Assembly: GCA_949358305.1 (NCBI GenBank)
Contig: OX442315.1
Location: 9,264,427-9,328,426 of the forward strand
Source: Strigamia acuminata
Lineage: Eukaryota; Arthropoda; Chilopoda; Geophilomorpha; Linotaeniidae
Length of the DNA stretch: 64,000 nucleotides
Reading direction: 5' to 3'
Below the pieces are notes generated by a model. It saw only the letters and a list, made by a program, of their open reading frames with translations, did not search any database and was not told the DNA's origin. The first letter of the stretch is position 1. The number at the start of each line of letters is the position of its first letter. Positions 1-9,303 of this stretch are shown piece after piece. The position numbers and the translations under genes are program-made.

Positions 1-400
1 TCCCTGATTGGCCGATCCGATCCGATCTGATCCGCAATCAATCCGCGGATTGCGGATCAATCTGCAGATTTTTTCTTTTTTGATTGTGTTATTTTCCGAA
101 TAACAACGGAATTACAAGTGTTTACAATACAATTAACCATAACTTATTGTTAATTGTATTGTTAACAGTTGTAATTCCGTTGTTATTCGAAAAAAACACG
201 TTAAATTTTTTTTTTTTTAAATGGCGGATTGCTCGGATCAATCCGCGGCTCGGATTGGTCACCGATCCGATCTGATCCGATCCGATCCGCAGGCGAATCA
301 GTCGAAAACCCATCCGCATCCGATTCGAACGGATCAAATCCGCGGATTAGCGGATCGGATCGGATCGGGTTAACAAGCTTAGACACGTCGCAGAAGAGTT
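1..400. repeat. GATCCG-rich simple repeat with a perfect-like hairpin
   Basis: The stretch is built from degenerate GATCCG/CGGATC words on both sides of a long hairpin. The left arm at 94-137 is complementary to 149-191, with an 11-nt loop. Small open frames here only translate the repeat. It looks like the end of a non-autonomous fold-back element; a similar short palindrome (AAATGGCGGAT and its complement) occurs near 52560. Confidence 0.6.
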
Positions 401-742
401 GTTTAATGTGATTGAAGTCGGTACTAATATTTACTAAAATAGTTAATTGTTTAGAAAGTGAAAGTTCAGGCCTGGACGAAAAAATGTTTTGTGAATAATT
501 TGATTTGTTTAATGATTTTAATTAATTTATTTATTTTAAAGAATGATTGTTACATGTTATTGTTTGAAAAAAAAAGAGTGATGTGGTATTCTGTTGTACA
601 TCCGCGTCACTGGATGGCGCTACGCGCGGTGACACCTGGCGCCGGTGTTTACCTGCGTGATTAAAGTGAATAAAATCATCATTATGTGCATCAACCTAAG
701 CATACGTGTCTTTATTGAGTACAAACATAAAGATACGACAAT
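400..742. other. Intergenic stretch, no gene seen
   Basis: AT-rich sequence with a few short open frames that lack recognisable protein features. It ends where the lipocalin-like homology begins. Confidence 0.4.
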
Positions 743-1007
743 CCTCTGTGTTAGTTCTTTGGTGTATCCTATGTAAGCTCCGTACCATCTACCTTCATAC
801 TTGGCAGTGGAAATAAAGGAGGTAAATCAATTAATTTTTTTATTGATTTTAGGCATTTGTGCATTTCTATTTATTTACTTTGGAATTGTCAGTTGCAGCT
901 AGCATGGCTTCTATTATATTGCAATGACCTTCAGTGTCTCTTACTTCCGGTGTATAATTAGCAAACGGTGTTAAGTCAACTGTACAAGCAAAAATTGACA
1001 CAATGGC
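743..1007 (-). pseudogene. Lipocalin gene fragment (third family copy)
   Basis: On the minus strand, 1007-879 encodes a near copy of exon 1 of the two lipocalin genes in this window, including the DLTPFANYTPEVRDTEGHCN stretch. A GTAAAT donor follows at the same place, and 799-743 then encodes the start of exon 2 with the lipocalin-type YEGRWY motif. The signal-peptide start is missing because a dispersed repeat begins at about 1010. Homology stops after about 19 codons of exon 2, and exons 3-5 are absent. The copy is therefore truncated at both ends and cannot encode a lipocalin. Confidence 0.75.
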
Positions 1008-1009
1008 AC

Positions 1010-1450
1010 ATTAATATTTCAGCAGTTGTTCATCAGATGCTGAATTGTTTATATGACGTATGCTATTGTTGTATCGTACTTCAAGAACTTTTTAAGGACT
1101 TTTTAAAAAAATGAACGTGAATTTTCAGTTCAAGTTCATGGACTTCATCTTAGTTCACTTTTGTAGAATTGGCAGTGAACGTGAGAGTGAACGCCGTTCA
1201 CAATTTACTGAACGCGCAATATAACACTCCCAATTTCAACACACGTCCATGAGTGTTTTCAAAATGGCAACGCCCATTCAATCAATCAATAAATAACGTT
1301 TTTTAAAAAAGAAGTGTGTTTTTTCAGATCTCTTTTGTAACTACAATGGAACAACGACGTAAAGGCGCACAAATATTTCAGCAATTGCTCTTCAGGTGCT
1401 AAAATATTTATATGACGTATGCTATTGTTGAATTGTACTTCAAAGAATTA
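1010..1450. repeat. Dispersed repeat, two copies
   Basis: A motif starting TTTCAGCAGTTGTTC and running through GACGTATGCTATTGTTG to ACTTCAAG occurs at about 1017-1090 and 1374-1446. It recurs near 19970-20040 and 26300-26370. It is an interspersed non-coding repeat of unknown class and marks the break of the lipocalin fragment to its left. Confidence 0.6.
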
Positions 1451-2196
1451 AGAAATATTTGTGGTGACCTCCAAGTGTTTTATTTATTTTGTTGAATAAA
1501 ATTATCAACACTTAAGAAATATTGAATTTTTTAATTCACTTATTTGGTTTGATAAACCAAAACAAAATAACAATACACAATTTCTCTAGTGGTGATGAAT
1601 TTATTTTACAACTAAAATAAAAAACATTTTAGAATCACTACAAATTAAGTTTTATGCTGTTTTTAATTCATCATACTAGTACATATATGTTTATTTAGTT
1701 TATTGCTTGCTTGGCTGTCTCCATCCCTGACCCCTTTACATAAAAGGCAGAGATTAACGGAGAGAGGCAGAACTTACACACCAATCTACCAAACGCAACA
1801 GCGAAACACCTCACTGTCAGGCCTAATACGAAACAGTTAGAAGTGATTGAGGAATCTCTGTCCAGGTATATCCAGTAACTCTCGCCGAAAGTACAAGTAG
1901 GCAATTCTCACAAAAGTGCATTAATAGCCCTTGTAAAGTATTCTTTAGACAGCCTATAAAGCTATATCAGTGCTGTTGAATAGATATTTTGCTGTGAACA
2001 AAATGACCTTGCGCACAAGTTCAGGCGCGGGCCAAAATAAATCAATCTTTATTGTTTAAACCGTCCGTTATTTCTCGTCAACAACCGGAAACCTCAACAA
2101 GTGCCCCCAATTGAGTGTCCGAGCGCGTATTGTGAATTCACATTCAAGACGACGCCTCTGCGATACTAGTGTAGCCCCTAAACAACAGGCACGGAC
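1451..2196. other. Intergenic stretch, no supported gene
   Basis: AT-rich. A 69-codon open frame on the minus strand at 1695-1904 has no recognisable family or signal peptide and may be chance. I see no RNA gene. Confidence 0.35.
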
Positions 2197-2692
2197 ATGG
2201 AGCATGCTTCGTGGAGCATTCCATCGCGTCCGATAAACGAACCTATAGTCGAGTTAACTCGACTTTTTGACTGCAACGTTGCAGTCAAAAAGCCCCTTTA
2301 CAAAATGTACTCCCATTGGTTGAGCCAGTTTACTGGTGTAGTGATCCGGAAAAGTAGAGTCAAACACCAGAATTGCAACTATATTCTAATCGATTGCCTA
2401 GGCAACTGCCAAAAATTCAAAATTGTTTACTTTCCAGACATAGTAAGCACTAAACATAACAAACATGAGTTTGACATTTTTATACAGTATGAGTAAAACT
2501 TCGTTTCAATGATGGAAATAACATTTTTCAATAAGAAAAATCAAAATTAAATTAACTAAACTAGTCATAACAATCGCAACAATAAATAAAAATCAAAACT
2601 ACTTCTCCTCGTTGTAGTATACAGTCTGTAGTTAGTAGTAAACTGGCTCGACCAATTGGAGTACATTTTGTAAAGGGGCTTTTTGACTGCAA
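2197..2692. repeat. Fold-back element with a 30-bp perfect palindrome
   Basis: The centre at 2263-2292 is a perfect palindrome (CTTTTTGACTGCAAC and its complement). The right half, continuing to about 2330, is complementary to 2635-2692 with few mismatches, so the whole can fold back. A 99-codon plus-strand open frame (2197-2496) starts in one arm. It encodes no family I recognise, has two CxxC-like spacings, and is most likely incidental. Confidence 0.6.
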
Positions 2693-3098
2693 CTCAAGTA
2701 TAGAGGACGAATAACCAAGGAACCAGGACGACGCCATTGTTCAGCAACCACACGGAACTCCAGGCGCCATTTTGTAAACTCATTGTACGGCCCCGTCAAA
2801 GGCCAATATATTTGCATCGTATTATCTTCTAAGGCCTAGAGCTCTTTGAATAAATCAGTTTATTATTATTATCATTATTATTATTATTATTATTATTATT
2901 CATAACTATAGCGTAATTATTTGAGTAACTAAACGATCACAGGTAAGTAAGAAAGACCACGTAGAAACACCTTCAGTCAGCCATTTTACGATACTAACAA
3001 AGTTTTTAACACAGTTTTTATTGAATTTTGAGATCTGTGGAGTTTAAAAACAGAATTTTTGCACAGTTTTTATAGATGCATTCATAGATACATTATAA
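2693..3098. other. Intergenic, ATT microsatellite
   Basis: Contains a (TTA)n microsatellite at about 2862-2900 and AT-rich sequence that is probably the 3' flank of the lipocalin gene whose last exon lies at 3099-3346. No other gene is seen. Confidence 0.45.
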
Positions 3099-3346
3099 TT
3101 ATTGTTTTATCTTTTTGCATTTCTCTTTCTCTTCCTTTTCCTTTTCCTCTTTCTCTTTGGCAAGTTTAGCGGCTTTTTTATCTTTAAACGGATCTTGCGG
3201 TTTCGCAGGGTAATCACACTTCGTGTGCGGTACCCAGTTTCTTTCAGGATGCGCACCTTTAGCTTCCAAGGCCTTGTAAATGAGATCCAGTTTAGCTGCA
3301 TTTTTCTTAACATCCTCAAGATTGCGGAAACCCACTACCATGAACT
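3099..3346 (-). CDS. Lipocalin B, last exon (exon 5)
   Basis: This is the 3' coding exon of the lipocalin gene whose exons 1-4 lie at 17836-18638. An acceptor (CCTTCACAG) precedes it. The incoming phase (two bases) fits exon 4, which ends with one base, and the frame runs 81 codons to a stop. It encodes the C-terminal part of the barrel and the helix (FRNLEDVKKN), a conserved Cys in the NCDYP-like KCDYP motif, then a strongly charged Lys/Glu tail (KEKEEKEK). The corresponding exon of the neighbouring gene at 22195-22433 is clearly homologous. About 14.5 kb of nested transposons separate this exon from exon 4, so whether the gene is still spliced correctly is uncertain. Confidence 0.75.
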
Positions 3347-3671
3347 CTGTGAAGGAAATGCACAATTATAAATAGAAATTATCCTCAACCGTAGGCTGAG
3401 TTGATCGTGACAACACTGGAAAAAAAAGTAGATATACATTCTTGTAAAAGATTGTAAAGATAAAAGTAAATGGGTTTTACAAGTTTGTAAATTAGATTTA
3501 CAAACAATTGGAAATAAGCTTTTTCTCAGCATATTTACAATGTAGGAAAGAGACCATTTCCATGACTTTTTAAACAATAACTTTACAAACATTTTCAATT
3601 GTGTAATTTTGAAATTTCATAATATATTTCCAACGTATTTCCAATATATTTCCAACGTATTTCCAATATAT

Positions 3672-4712
3672 TGTCACGTCGTAGTCGACTTTTTAACAAT
3701 GGTTTCGGAAATTTAAGAATTTCCAGGGATTGTAATAACCAGAAAATTTAGGTTCGCAGGCGCTGCAACTCTTAAAACTTTGCCGGGGGTGGTAGCTAGG
3801 TTAAGACAGCGTCTATTCGTGAAATCTGTATTTTATGGGTGCAGGATTCAATTCGGGCGCCGTACAAAATGGCGAACGTTGATACTCTAATTTTAAGACC
3901 AAATATCGCTCTTCACTAGGGAAAATGTCGTCATATGCTAGGCGTACTTACGAAGAGTATGTTTCTTCTCCTGAACACGCGCAAACGTTGGGTGAACGCG
4001 CAAACAGGTACCAAACCGCAGACAACGTCGTCGAACCGTCGATAATGAAATGAATACGCAATTGAGACGAGTATAAGTTCAAAATGTCTAGGCTGAGGAG
4101 GAAGTCACAGTCGTGGCATAAAATGTATTGACGAATTAAGACCGTCGAATACGCCGTTTTTCCAGCAATTTGTACGCAAATAATGGGCAAATAATAAAGG
4201 TTGTGGTTAGATAGCCAACCATGAGAATTCGGGCTGCAATGTGACCGTATGCGTTGAGACGCAACATAAATCGCACTTGGAAATCTTCTAGTTGAGACAG
4301 AAGATGTTGACTAGTCGAAGGCGAAAATTATTCTGTCTGTCAAAAATGTCTTGACAAAACAAGTCACCTCTGATCACATGTCAAAGGCCAAGTCAATTCC
4401 CAATGGGGACTGGGCAGAAAACAGGCGACCAGGGGTGAAATATGCAAATTTTGAGCGCGATTATATCAACTTATTGCAGAATTCTCATGAATTGTCTGGA
4501 TGGGGTGATTAAAACCAGGCCAAATTAAAGATAAATATCAAAAATAAGGAAAATAATATAAAATAAAATAATAAATTTAGATTTGGGAAAAATAAAATAA
4601 TTTAGGGAAACCGGAACAATTTCTCAATAAAATTGGGGAAAATTTAAAGGAAAGGCGCAAAATGCGCTTAAAATTTCGAAAATTATGACTGTCTAAAGTC
4701 AGGACCGTGACA
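3672..4712 (-). repeat. 3' LTR of Gypsy element 1
   Basis: 1041 bp, TGTCACG...GTGACA termini, nearly identical to 15754-16794. An 80-codon open frame inside it (3948-4190, minus) also occurs in the other LTR. That follows from LTR identity and is not evidence of a gene. Confidence 0.93.
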
Positions 4713-4724
4713 TTCCCCCCCACC
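4713..4724 (-). other. Polypurine tract of Gypsy element 1
   Basis: On the minus strand GGTGGGGGGGAA abuts the start of the 3' LTR directly, the usual site of plus-strand priming. Confidence 0.75.
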
Positions 4725-5545
4725 TAGATGTTTATTATATGGTTTTTATATAATCAACATCTAAATGGAGTTAACAAACATGATTGATAAAAATTTGAAC
4801 ATATAAATAAATAAAAATAATGAATCAATAACATTAATCTCATAATAAACACATAACATAGGTAGGGATTTATTTGGACAGACGCAACAGGCGCACAACT
4901 TGGCGCAATTACAGACAAGAACAAACAAAACACAAACAAATGGGAGAGGAGAGGAATATTGTAAAAAATCGTTTGATTAAAAATTAACAGAATCAATAGA
5001 CGTTTAGGCGCTAATTACGACTAAATTCTAAATAAAATAATAAAATTTGTTAAACTAGTTGATAACGCTTGAAATTAACAATGGTATTCTCTGTTATGAC
5101 TAGGAAATAAAATAATTTAAGATTAATTAACAATGCCTATGGGTGGCAAAATTTCTATAAAAATGTAAATTATTAGCAAATAAAAATATTGATTAGGCGC
5201 TGATTTGGCGTCAATTATCACAATATAAGGATAGCAAAATTTCAATGATCACAAATGGTTAATAAAAATGATTAGCAAAAATGATTAGTAAAATATAAAC
5301 ATCAAAAAATAAAAAGTTCGCAAACGAATATTATCTTTTTTCGTAGGCGTTTGGATTTTCACGGAACTTTACGTAAAAAATCTTCATCGAGGCGCATAAC
5401 AATCACATTTTAAACAATTATAACACTTATCGTTTGTATCACAATTATCACAATAAAGTCCACACACACAACAGTTCGCATATGGGTTTTTAGAAGGCGC
5501 AAAGTCACTGTAGGTTCTTGAAGTCAATCCATGAGTTTTATTTTC
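4725..5545 (-). other. 3' untranslated region of Gypsy element 1
   Basis: AT-rich sequence between the ORF3 stop and the polypurine tract. The short open frames (such as 4754-4996) are low in complexity and look like chance. Confidence 0.5.
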
Positions 5546-8410
5546 TTAAAATGCAGACGCGCCCTGACCGTCCATCGCATAATAGACCAGTCTAAGCGCT
5601 GTTTTCACGAGGATCACTCTCACCTGTTGTTTAGAAGTCGCGTAGCACTTCCGGCTAATTCGGTTCACTCGGTAAAGGAAATGTCCAACATAATATTGTT
5701 TAATGATGGACAACAATTTTTCGCCCGCGCTGTGGTCAAGTTGCAAGTCCGAAAAGATGATCGTTTCGAAAAGACGCGTCAGAACACTCCAATCCACGAC
5801 CAATTCGATTTTAGGCTCCCACGGCAATGAGTAGAAAATATCATCAATTGGGATAATTTCCTCCATGATCGCAAGGGCGCAGGTGGGCTCCTCCAAACGC
5901 TTTTCCTTGGGTTTCGGGTTGACTGGCTCACGCAGACTTTCACGCGTGACAACTTCGCCTTGATCGTCGTCGTTCTCCTTCGGCGGCGTCAAAATCATTT
6001 TAGGCATTCTTGACATCAATGGCGATCGACGTCCAGCCTTTGCACCGCCCCGTCCAACTCCAGGAAGTCTGAAGGGCTCGTCTGCTTGAATTACTTCAAT
6101 TTTGTTATGCTCTCGCGCTGCCAGAAATGCTTTGTGGTTTTCCTCGTCGCCCGTTGACTCGCGAAGCGATTCGACATCCGACATCGAATAATCCACATCC
6201 GATGATAACTCCGAGGCGAGTACTCCTGTGTCCGCCACGATTACGGGATCGTATCTGAATGAATATTTGGTTCGGGGATCTGCCAATTTCGGATTTTCGG
6301 CAATTGCGTCCTCAAATTGTTGCACCAATTTTTCAGGCGCCAACTCGATGAGAATCTTTTCTGAAAAGTTCTTGATTTCATCCTCCGTCATGATCAACTC
6401 CGGGTCCAGTGGTGGCTTAGCGGGCGCATTTTTTTCGTCCTCAAGTCTCTGGGTCTCCCTGAGCGCGTCGGCCTCTCGAAATCGTTTGACGGCGTCGCGA
6501 CGACTCTGATGCATTTGGGTGATGATTTCTTTTAAATTAAAATGCACGGCGTGCACAATGAGGTGATGCACCGCGTGTTCGTCTCCGGTACAGTCCTTTG
6601 TCATTTTTGCTTCTATTTCCTTCGCGATGTTCCCGAGGCGTCCGAAAATCGTTCCGACGACCGTCTTGAAGTCCGAGGCGCCGACGTTGAAATCTAAATT
6701 AATCGACATCTTAAAAAGTTCGCTCCATCCTTCCGATTTCAGGTTGATTCGTCCTTGACCCCTGTTCTCCATGGGGTACAGTATCTCAAGCTCGTGGCGC
6801 CGGAATATTTCGGACATCTGAGTGAAAATACGGTCTGGGCGCATCGTACATCCATTTCGGTCGAATCCCTGGAGATATCGTGGCTTTAGAGATGCGCATC
6901 CCTCCGACGACGTTGATCCGCTCGAGACCGCTGAAATGGCCTTAGCAATTGGATTCGAAACCTTGTTTTCCAATTTCTTGACGTCGTGGATCTTTGCGCA
7001 CTCCTCCGCATCTCTCGCAATTTCGGCAGCGATATTCGCGATGGATGAAGATGGTGTAAAATTCAACAACGCTTTGATATCTCGGTCAACCTGTGGGGAA
7101 AAATCAGTTTTAATTAGTTTTTTGTTAAAATCAGCAATTGTGTCCATTTGTGTGTTTGAAGTTGCAATTTTGGAGTACGTAATCGGCACCGATGTCGCAG
7201 CAATTGAAGTCATCATCTTGGGCGTCACATTCGATTGAGTTACAGTGGTGGCATCAACAGGTCGGGCAGCTTGGCTCGGTTCGGACGTCTCAATCGAAGA
7301 TGATTTGTTTTTTACAACGTAAAAATAAGGAATGACGATTGGCGCAGCAGTGGTCACCGTTGTGACGTTGGTTGACTTCGCCTCCGCCGCCGTCACACTC
7401 GATTCCGTTTTGATGATCGGGGTCGACATCGTGTTGATATTATTAATTTTCTCTCTCTCCCTTCTGTTTTCTTCATTCTTCTTTACCTTTTTAATTACTT
7501 GATCGCCCAACGAAAGTTCTGCTGTTGGTTCAACGACGGGCAAGGCGGCAGGCGCTCCTCCAACCGCTCCGTTTTCCTCGACTATAATCGAAGACGCGTT
7601 CGATGTTGGCCTGGATCGTCCCGTCACGAAGTGAGTGTCTCGATTCGCCTCCGCTCCAATCCTTTTCGTCACTTTCTGCGTATATTCCTTCAAACGGTGC
7701 GTGCTCCGCTCCTCGTACGTATGTCGTGGACGCAGATTTGAATGCTGAAATGGCAAGTCGGCCGCAACTCTTTCTGGTTCTGAATACGCTCTTTTCGCAT
7801 CCGCGACCACATTGGGCGCCGTCAAACACAGTTCTATACCCGATTCCACATCGTAGGTCTTTCCTTCAGGCGTCACAAACTGGTCCGGAAGTTCGGCAGG
7901 TTGCTCGCCGGCAATTATGTAGGCTCCCTCTGGATATTCCCAAGTCAAAGGTCGGATTCCCTTCTCTCTTGCCAATTGCTTTATGCGTACCAAATATGAC
8001 GCGTGCGCATGACGAAAACGAGCGATGGCGTTTGCACTGCCGAATGGAATCCTCGGCGGCGGAAAATCCACTCCAGCCAACGAAGTTTTATCTATCGACT
8101 CGTAGCCTAATACATAAGCGAACATAAGGCGCATCCATTTCCGGAATTTGCAACGACGCAAGTCACCGCCGCCCCGACATGCTCGGCATTCTCGTGGCGC
8201 CCGCAGTTGGTAAATCTCAAATCCGGTCCCGCTACAAACTGGACACAGTTCATAGTTTGGAAAACTTTGGTCGTTTGGGTGGTCCGGATGCCAGCGTGGC
8301 ACCAGTCCTTCGCCCGACGCTTCGATTGGTGGCATCGGCAGGTACTTTGGATAACCTTTTTGCGTTGGTTTTGGAATCGTAATTGTTACTTTTGGATCGT
8401 AGGACGCCAT
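5546..8410 (-). CDS. ORF3 of Gypsy element 1, 954 aa, function unknown
   Basis: An uninterrupted 954-codon frame lies downstream of pol, where some Gypsy elements carry env. I see no signal peptide, no obvious membrane anchor and no furin-like site, so it does not look like an envelope. Near residues 56-90 it has a compact Cys cluster (CPVCSGTGF, then CRACRGGGDLRRC) that resembles a zinc-binding module with DnaJ-like CxxCxGxG spacing. A long Ser/Thr-rich middle, a Lys/Glu-rich stretch (KKVKKNEENRREREK) and an acidic region near residue 750 follow. The start is the first ATG. A strong splice acceptor (CCATTTCTTTTAG) ends 23 nt upstream, so expression from a spliced RNA is plausible. I do not recognise a family. 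Confidence 0.8.
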   Translation of the reverse strand: MASYDPKVTITIPKPTQKGYPKYLPMPPIEASGEGLVPRWHPDHPNDQSFPNYELCPVCSGTGFEIYQLRAPRECRACRGGGDLRRCKFRKWMRLMFAYVLGYESIDKTSLAGVDFPPPRIPFGSANAIARFRHAHASYLVRIKQLAREKGIRPLTWEYPEGAYIIAGEQPAELPDQFVTPEGKTYDVESGIELCLTAPNVVADAKRAYSEPERVAADLPFQHSNLRPRHTYEERSTHRLKEYTQKVTKRIGAEANRDTHFVTGRSRPTSNASSIIVEENGAVGGAPAALPVVEPTAELSLGDQVIKKVKKNEENRREREKINNINTMSTPIIKTESSVTAAEAKSTNVTTVTTAAPIVIPYFYVVKNKSSSIETSEPSQAARPVDATTVTQSNVTPKMMTSIAATSVPITYSKIATSNTQMDTIADFNKKLIKTDFSPQVDRDIKALLNFTPSSSIANIAAEIARDAEECAKIHDVKKLENKVSNPIAKAISAVSSGSTSSEGCASLKPRYLQGFDRNGCTMRPDRIFTQMSEIFRRHELEILYPMENRGQGRINLKSEGWSELFKMSINLDFNVGASDFKTVVGTIFGRLGNIAKEIEAKMTKDCTGDEHAVHHLIVHAVHFNLKEIITQMHQSRRDAVKRFREADALRETQRLEDEKNAPAKPPLDPELIMTEDEIKNFSEKILIELAPEKLVQQFEDAIAENPKLADPRTKYSFRYDPVIVADTGVLASELSSDVDYSMSDVESLRESTGDEENHKAFLAAREHNKIEVIQADEPFRLPGVGRGGAKAGRRSPLMSRMPKMILTPPKENDDDQGEVVTRESLREPVNPKPKEKRLEEPTCALAIMEEIIPIDDIFYSLPWEPKIELVVDWSVLTRLFETIIFSDLQLDHSAGEKLLSIIKQYYVGHFLYRVNRISRKCYATSKQQVRVILVKTALRLVYYAMDGQGASAF

Positions 8411-8943
8411 AATAAATTATTGTAAAGTGAAACTAAAAGAAATGGAAATTTTCCAGGAAAGAAAAAGTTATTTTAGCGAAAATATTCAATTAAAATTAAA
8501 TTGTTGTGAGATAGAAAGTACTTACGGGTGATAGACGCACAATTTCTAACAATATTTATCCAATTTAAGTGATTGTTAAGTTGTTTTGAGGCGCGACTAT
8601 TCAGACGCAAGTTAAAATGTAGCTAAGTCGTGCCCTCACATGTCTTTAATACACGCGGTCTCGCTACGGGGTCGCTTCGTCATAAAATATGACACGGGCC
8701 TCTCGCGTGAACGAGATTTAATCACGCACTTCGAAGAAGCATGAGTTTGGACTTAGTAAATTTTCGTATCATCATTTTAAATTGATGAATTTCAAATTCC
8801 TAAACTAATCTTTACTTACTATTTTCAGCGTCTATCCTCCGTAAATATTTGGTTTAAAGCAGGGAAAATTATAAACACAAGAAGGAAAGAAGGTTGGGTA
8901 AAGTAAAGAAAGAAATAAAATTATAAAATGAAAAGAAATTAAG
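8411..8943 (-). other. Spacer between pol and ORF3 of Gypsy element 1
   Basis: No open frame of note. It contains the candidate ORF3 splice acceptor, AG at 8433-8434 on the minus strand, preceded by a pyrimidine tract. Confidence 0.5.
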
Positions 8944-9303
8944 TTATTTTATCGAAAATGAAGCGATGATGGTTTCAATCTCCGATGTAAACGCAGCAAC
9001 ATGTTTTTCGATCATTGTTGCGTCCGTTTGGTCTAGATCATCATCATTATTGAACCAATGGCGCAATTCCACGACGTTATACGGCAGCATTCGACGACCA
9101 TCCTTGTCCATAAGAATGACAGTATTGGGTCCAGTTAATTTATGGATTACGTAAACGCCTTCCGTCCTCTGTCGAAGTCCTGCAGCAAACTGTCGGTCCG
9201 CTGATGACAATTGTCGATTTTTAATAGACACAAAATCGCCTGGTTTGAAATCGTGTGGTTTTCTTTTTCGATCGAACCAACGTTTATGTCTAATTTGAGC
9301 TCT
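8944..9303 (-). CDS. C-terminal tail of Gypsy 1 integrase, after an in-frame stop
   Basis: The pol frame meets TAA at about 9304-9306, and the same frame is then open to 8944. The tail encodes KRWFDRKRK, a DFKPGDFV segment and a GVYVIHKLTGPNTVIL stretch, which fit the usual integrase C-terminal module (GPY/F-like). A single nonsense change, or programmed readthrough, would explain the break. Because the rest of the element looks recent and intact, a young disabling mutation is the simplest reading. Confidence 0.7.
   Translation of the reverse strand, partial: RAQIRHKRWFDRKRKPHDFKPGDFVSIKNRQLSSADRQFAAGLRQRTEGVYVIHKLTGPNTVILMDKDGRRMLPYNVVELRHWFNNDDDLDQTDATMIEKHVAAFTSEIETIIASFSIK

Noticed and set aside
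3102-3371. Plus-strand 89-codon Phe/Leu-rich frame
   Set aside because: It is the antisense of the Lys/Glu tail of the lipocalin exon.
3948-4190. 80-codon frame in both LTRs as a conserved gene
   Set aside because: The two LTRs are near identical because they derive from one insertion, so shared frames carry no evidence of coding.
7603-8127. 174-codon plus-strand frame
   Set aside because: Antisense shadow of ORF3 of the Gypsy element, with no family features.
5546-8410. ORF3 as an envelope gene
   Set aside because: Position fits, but I see no signal peptide, membrane anchor or cleavage site.
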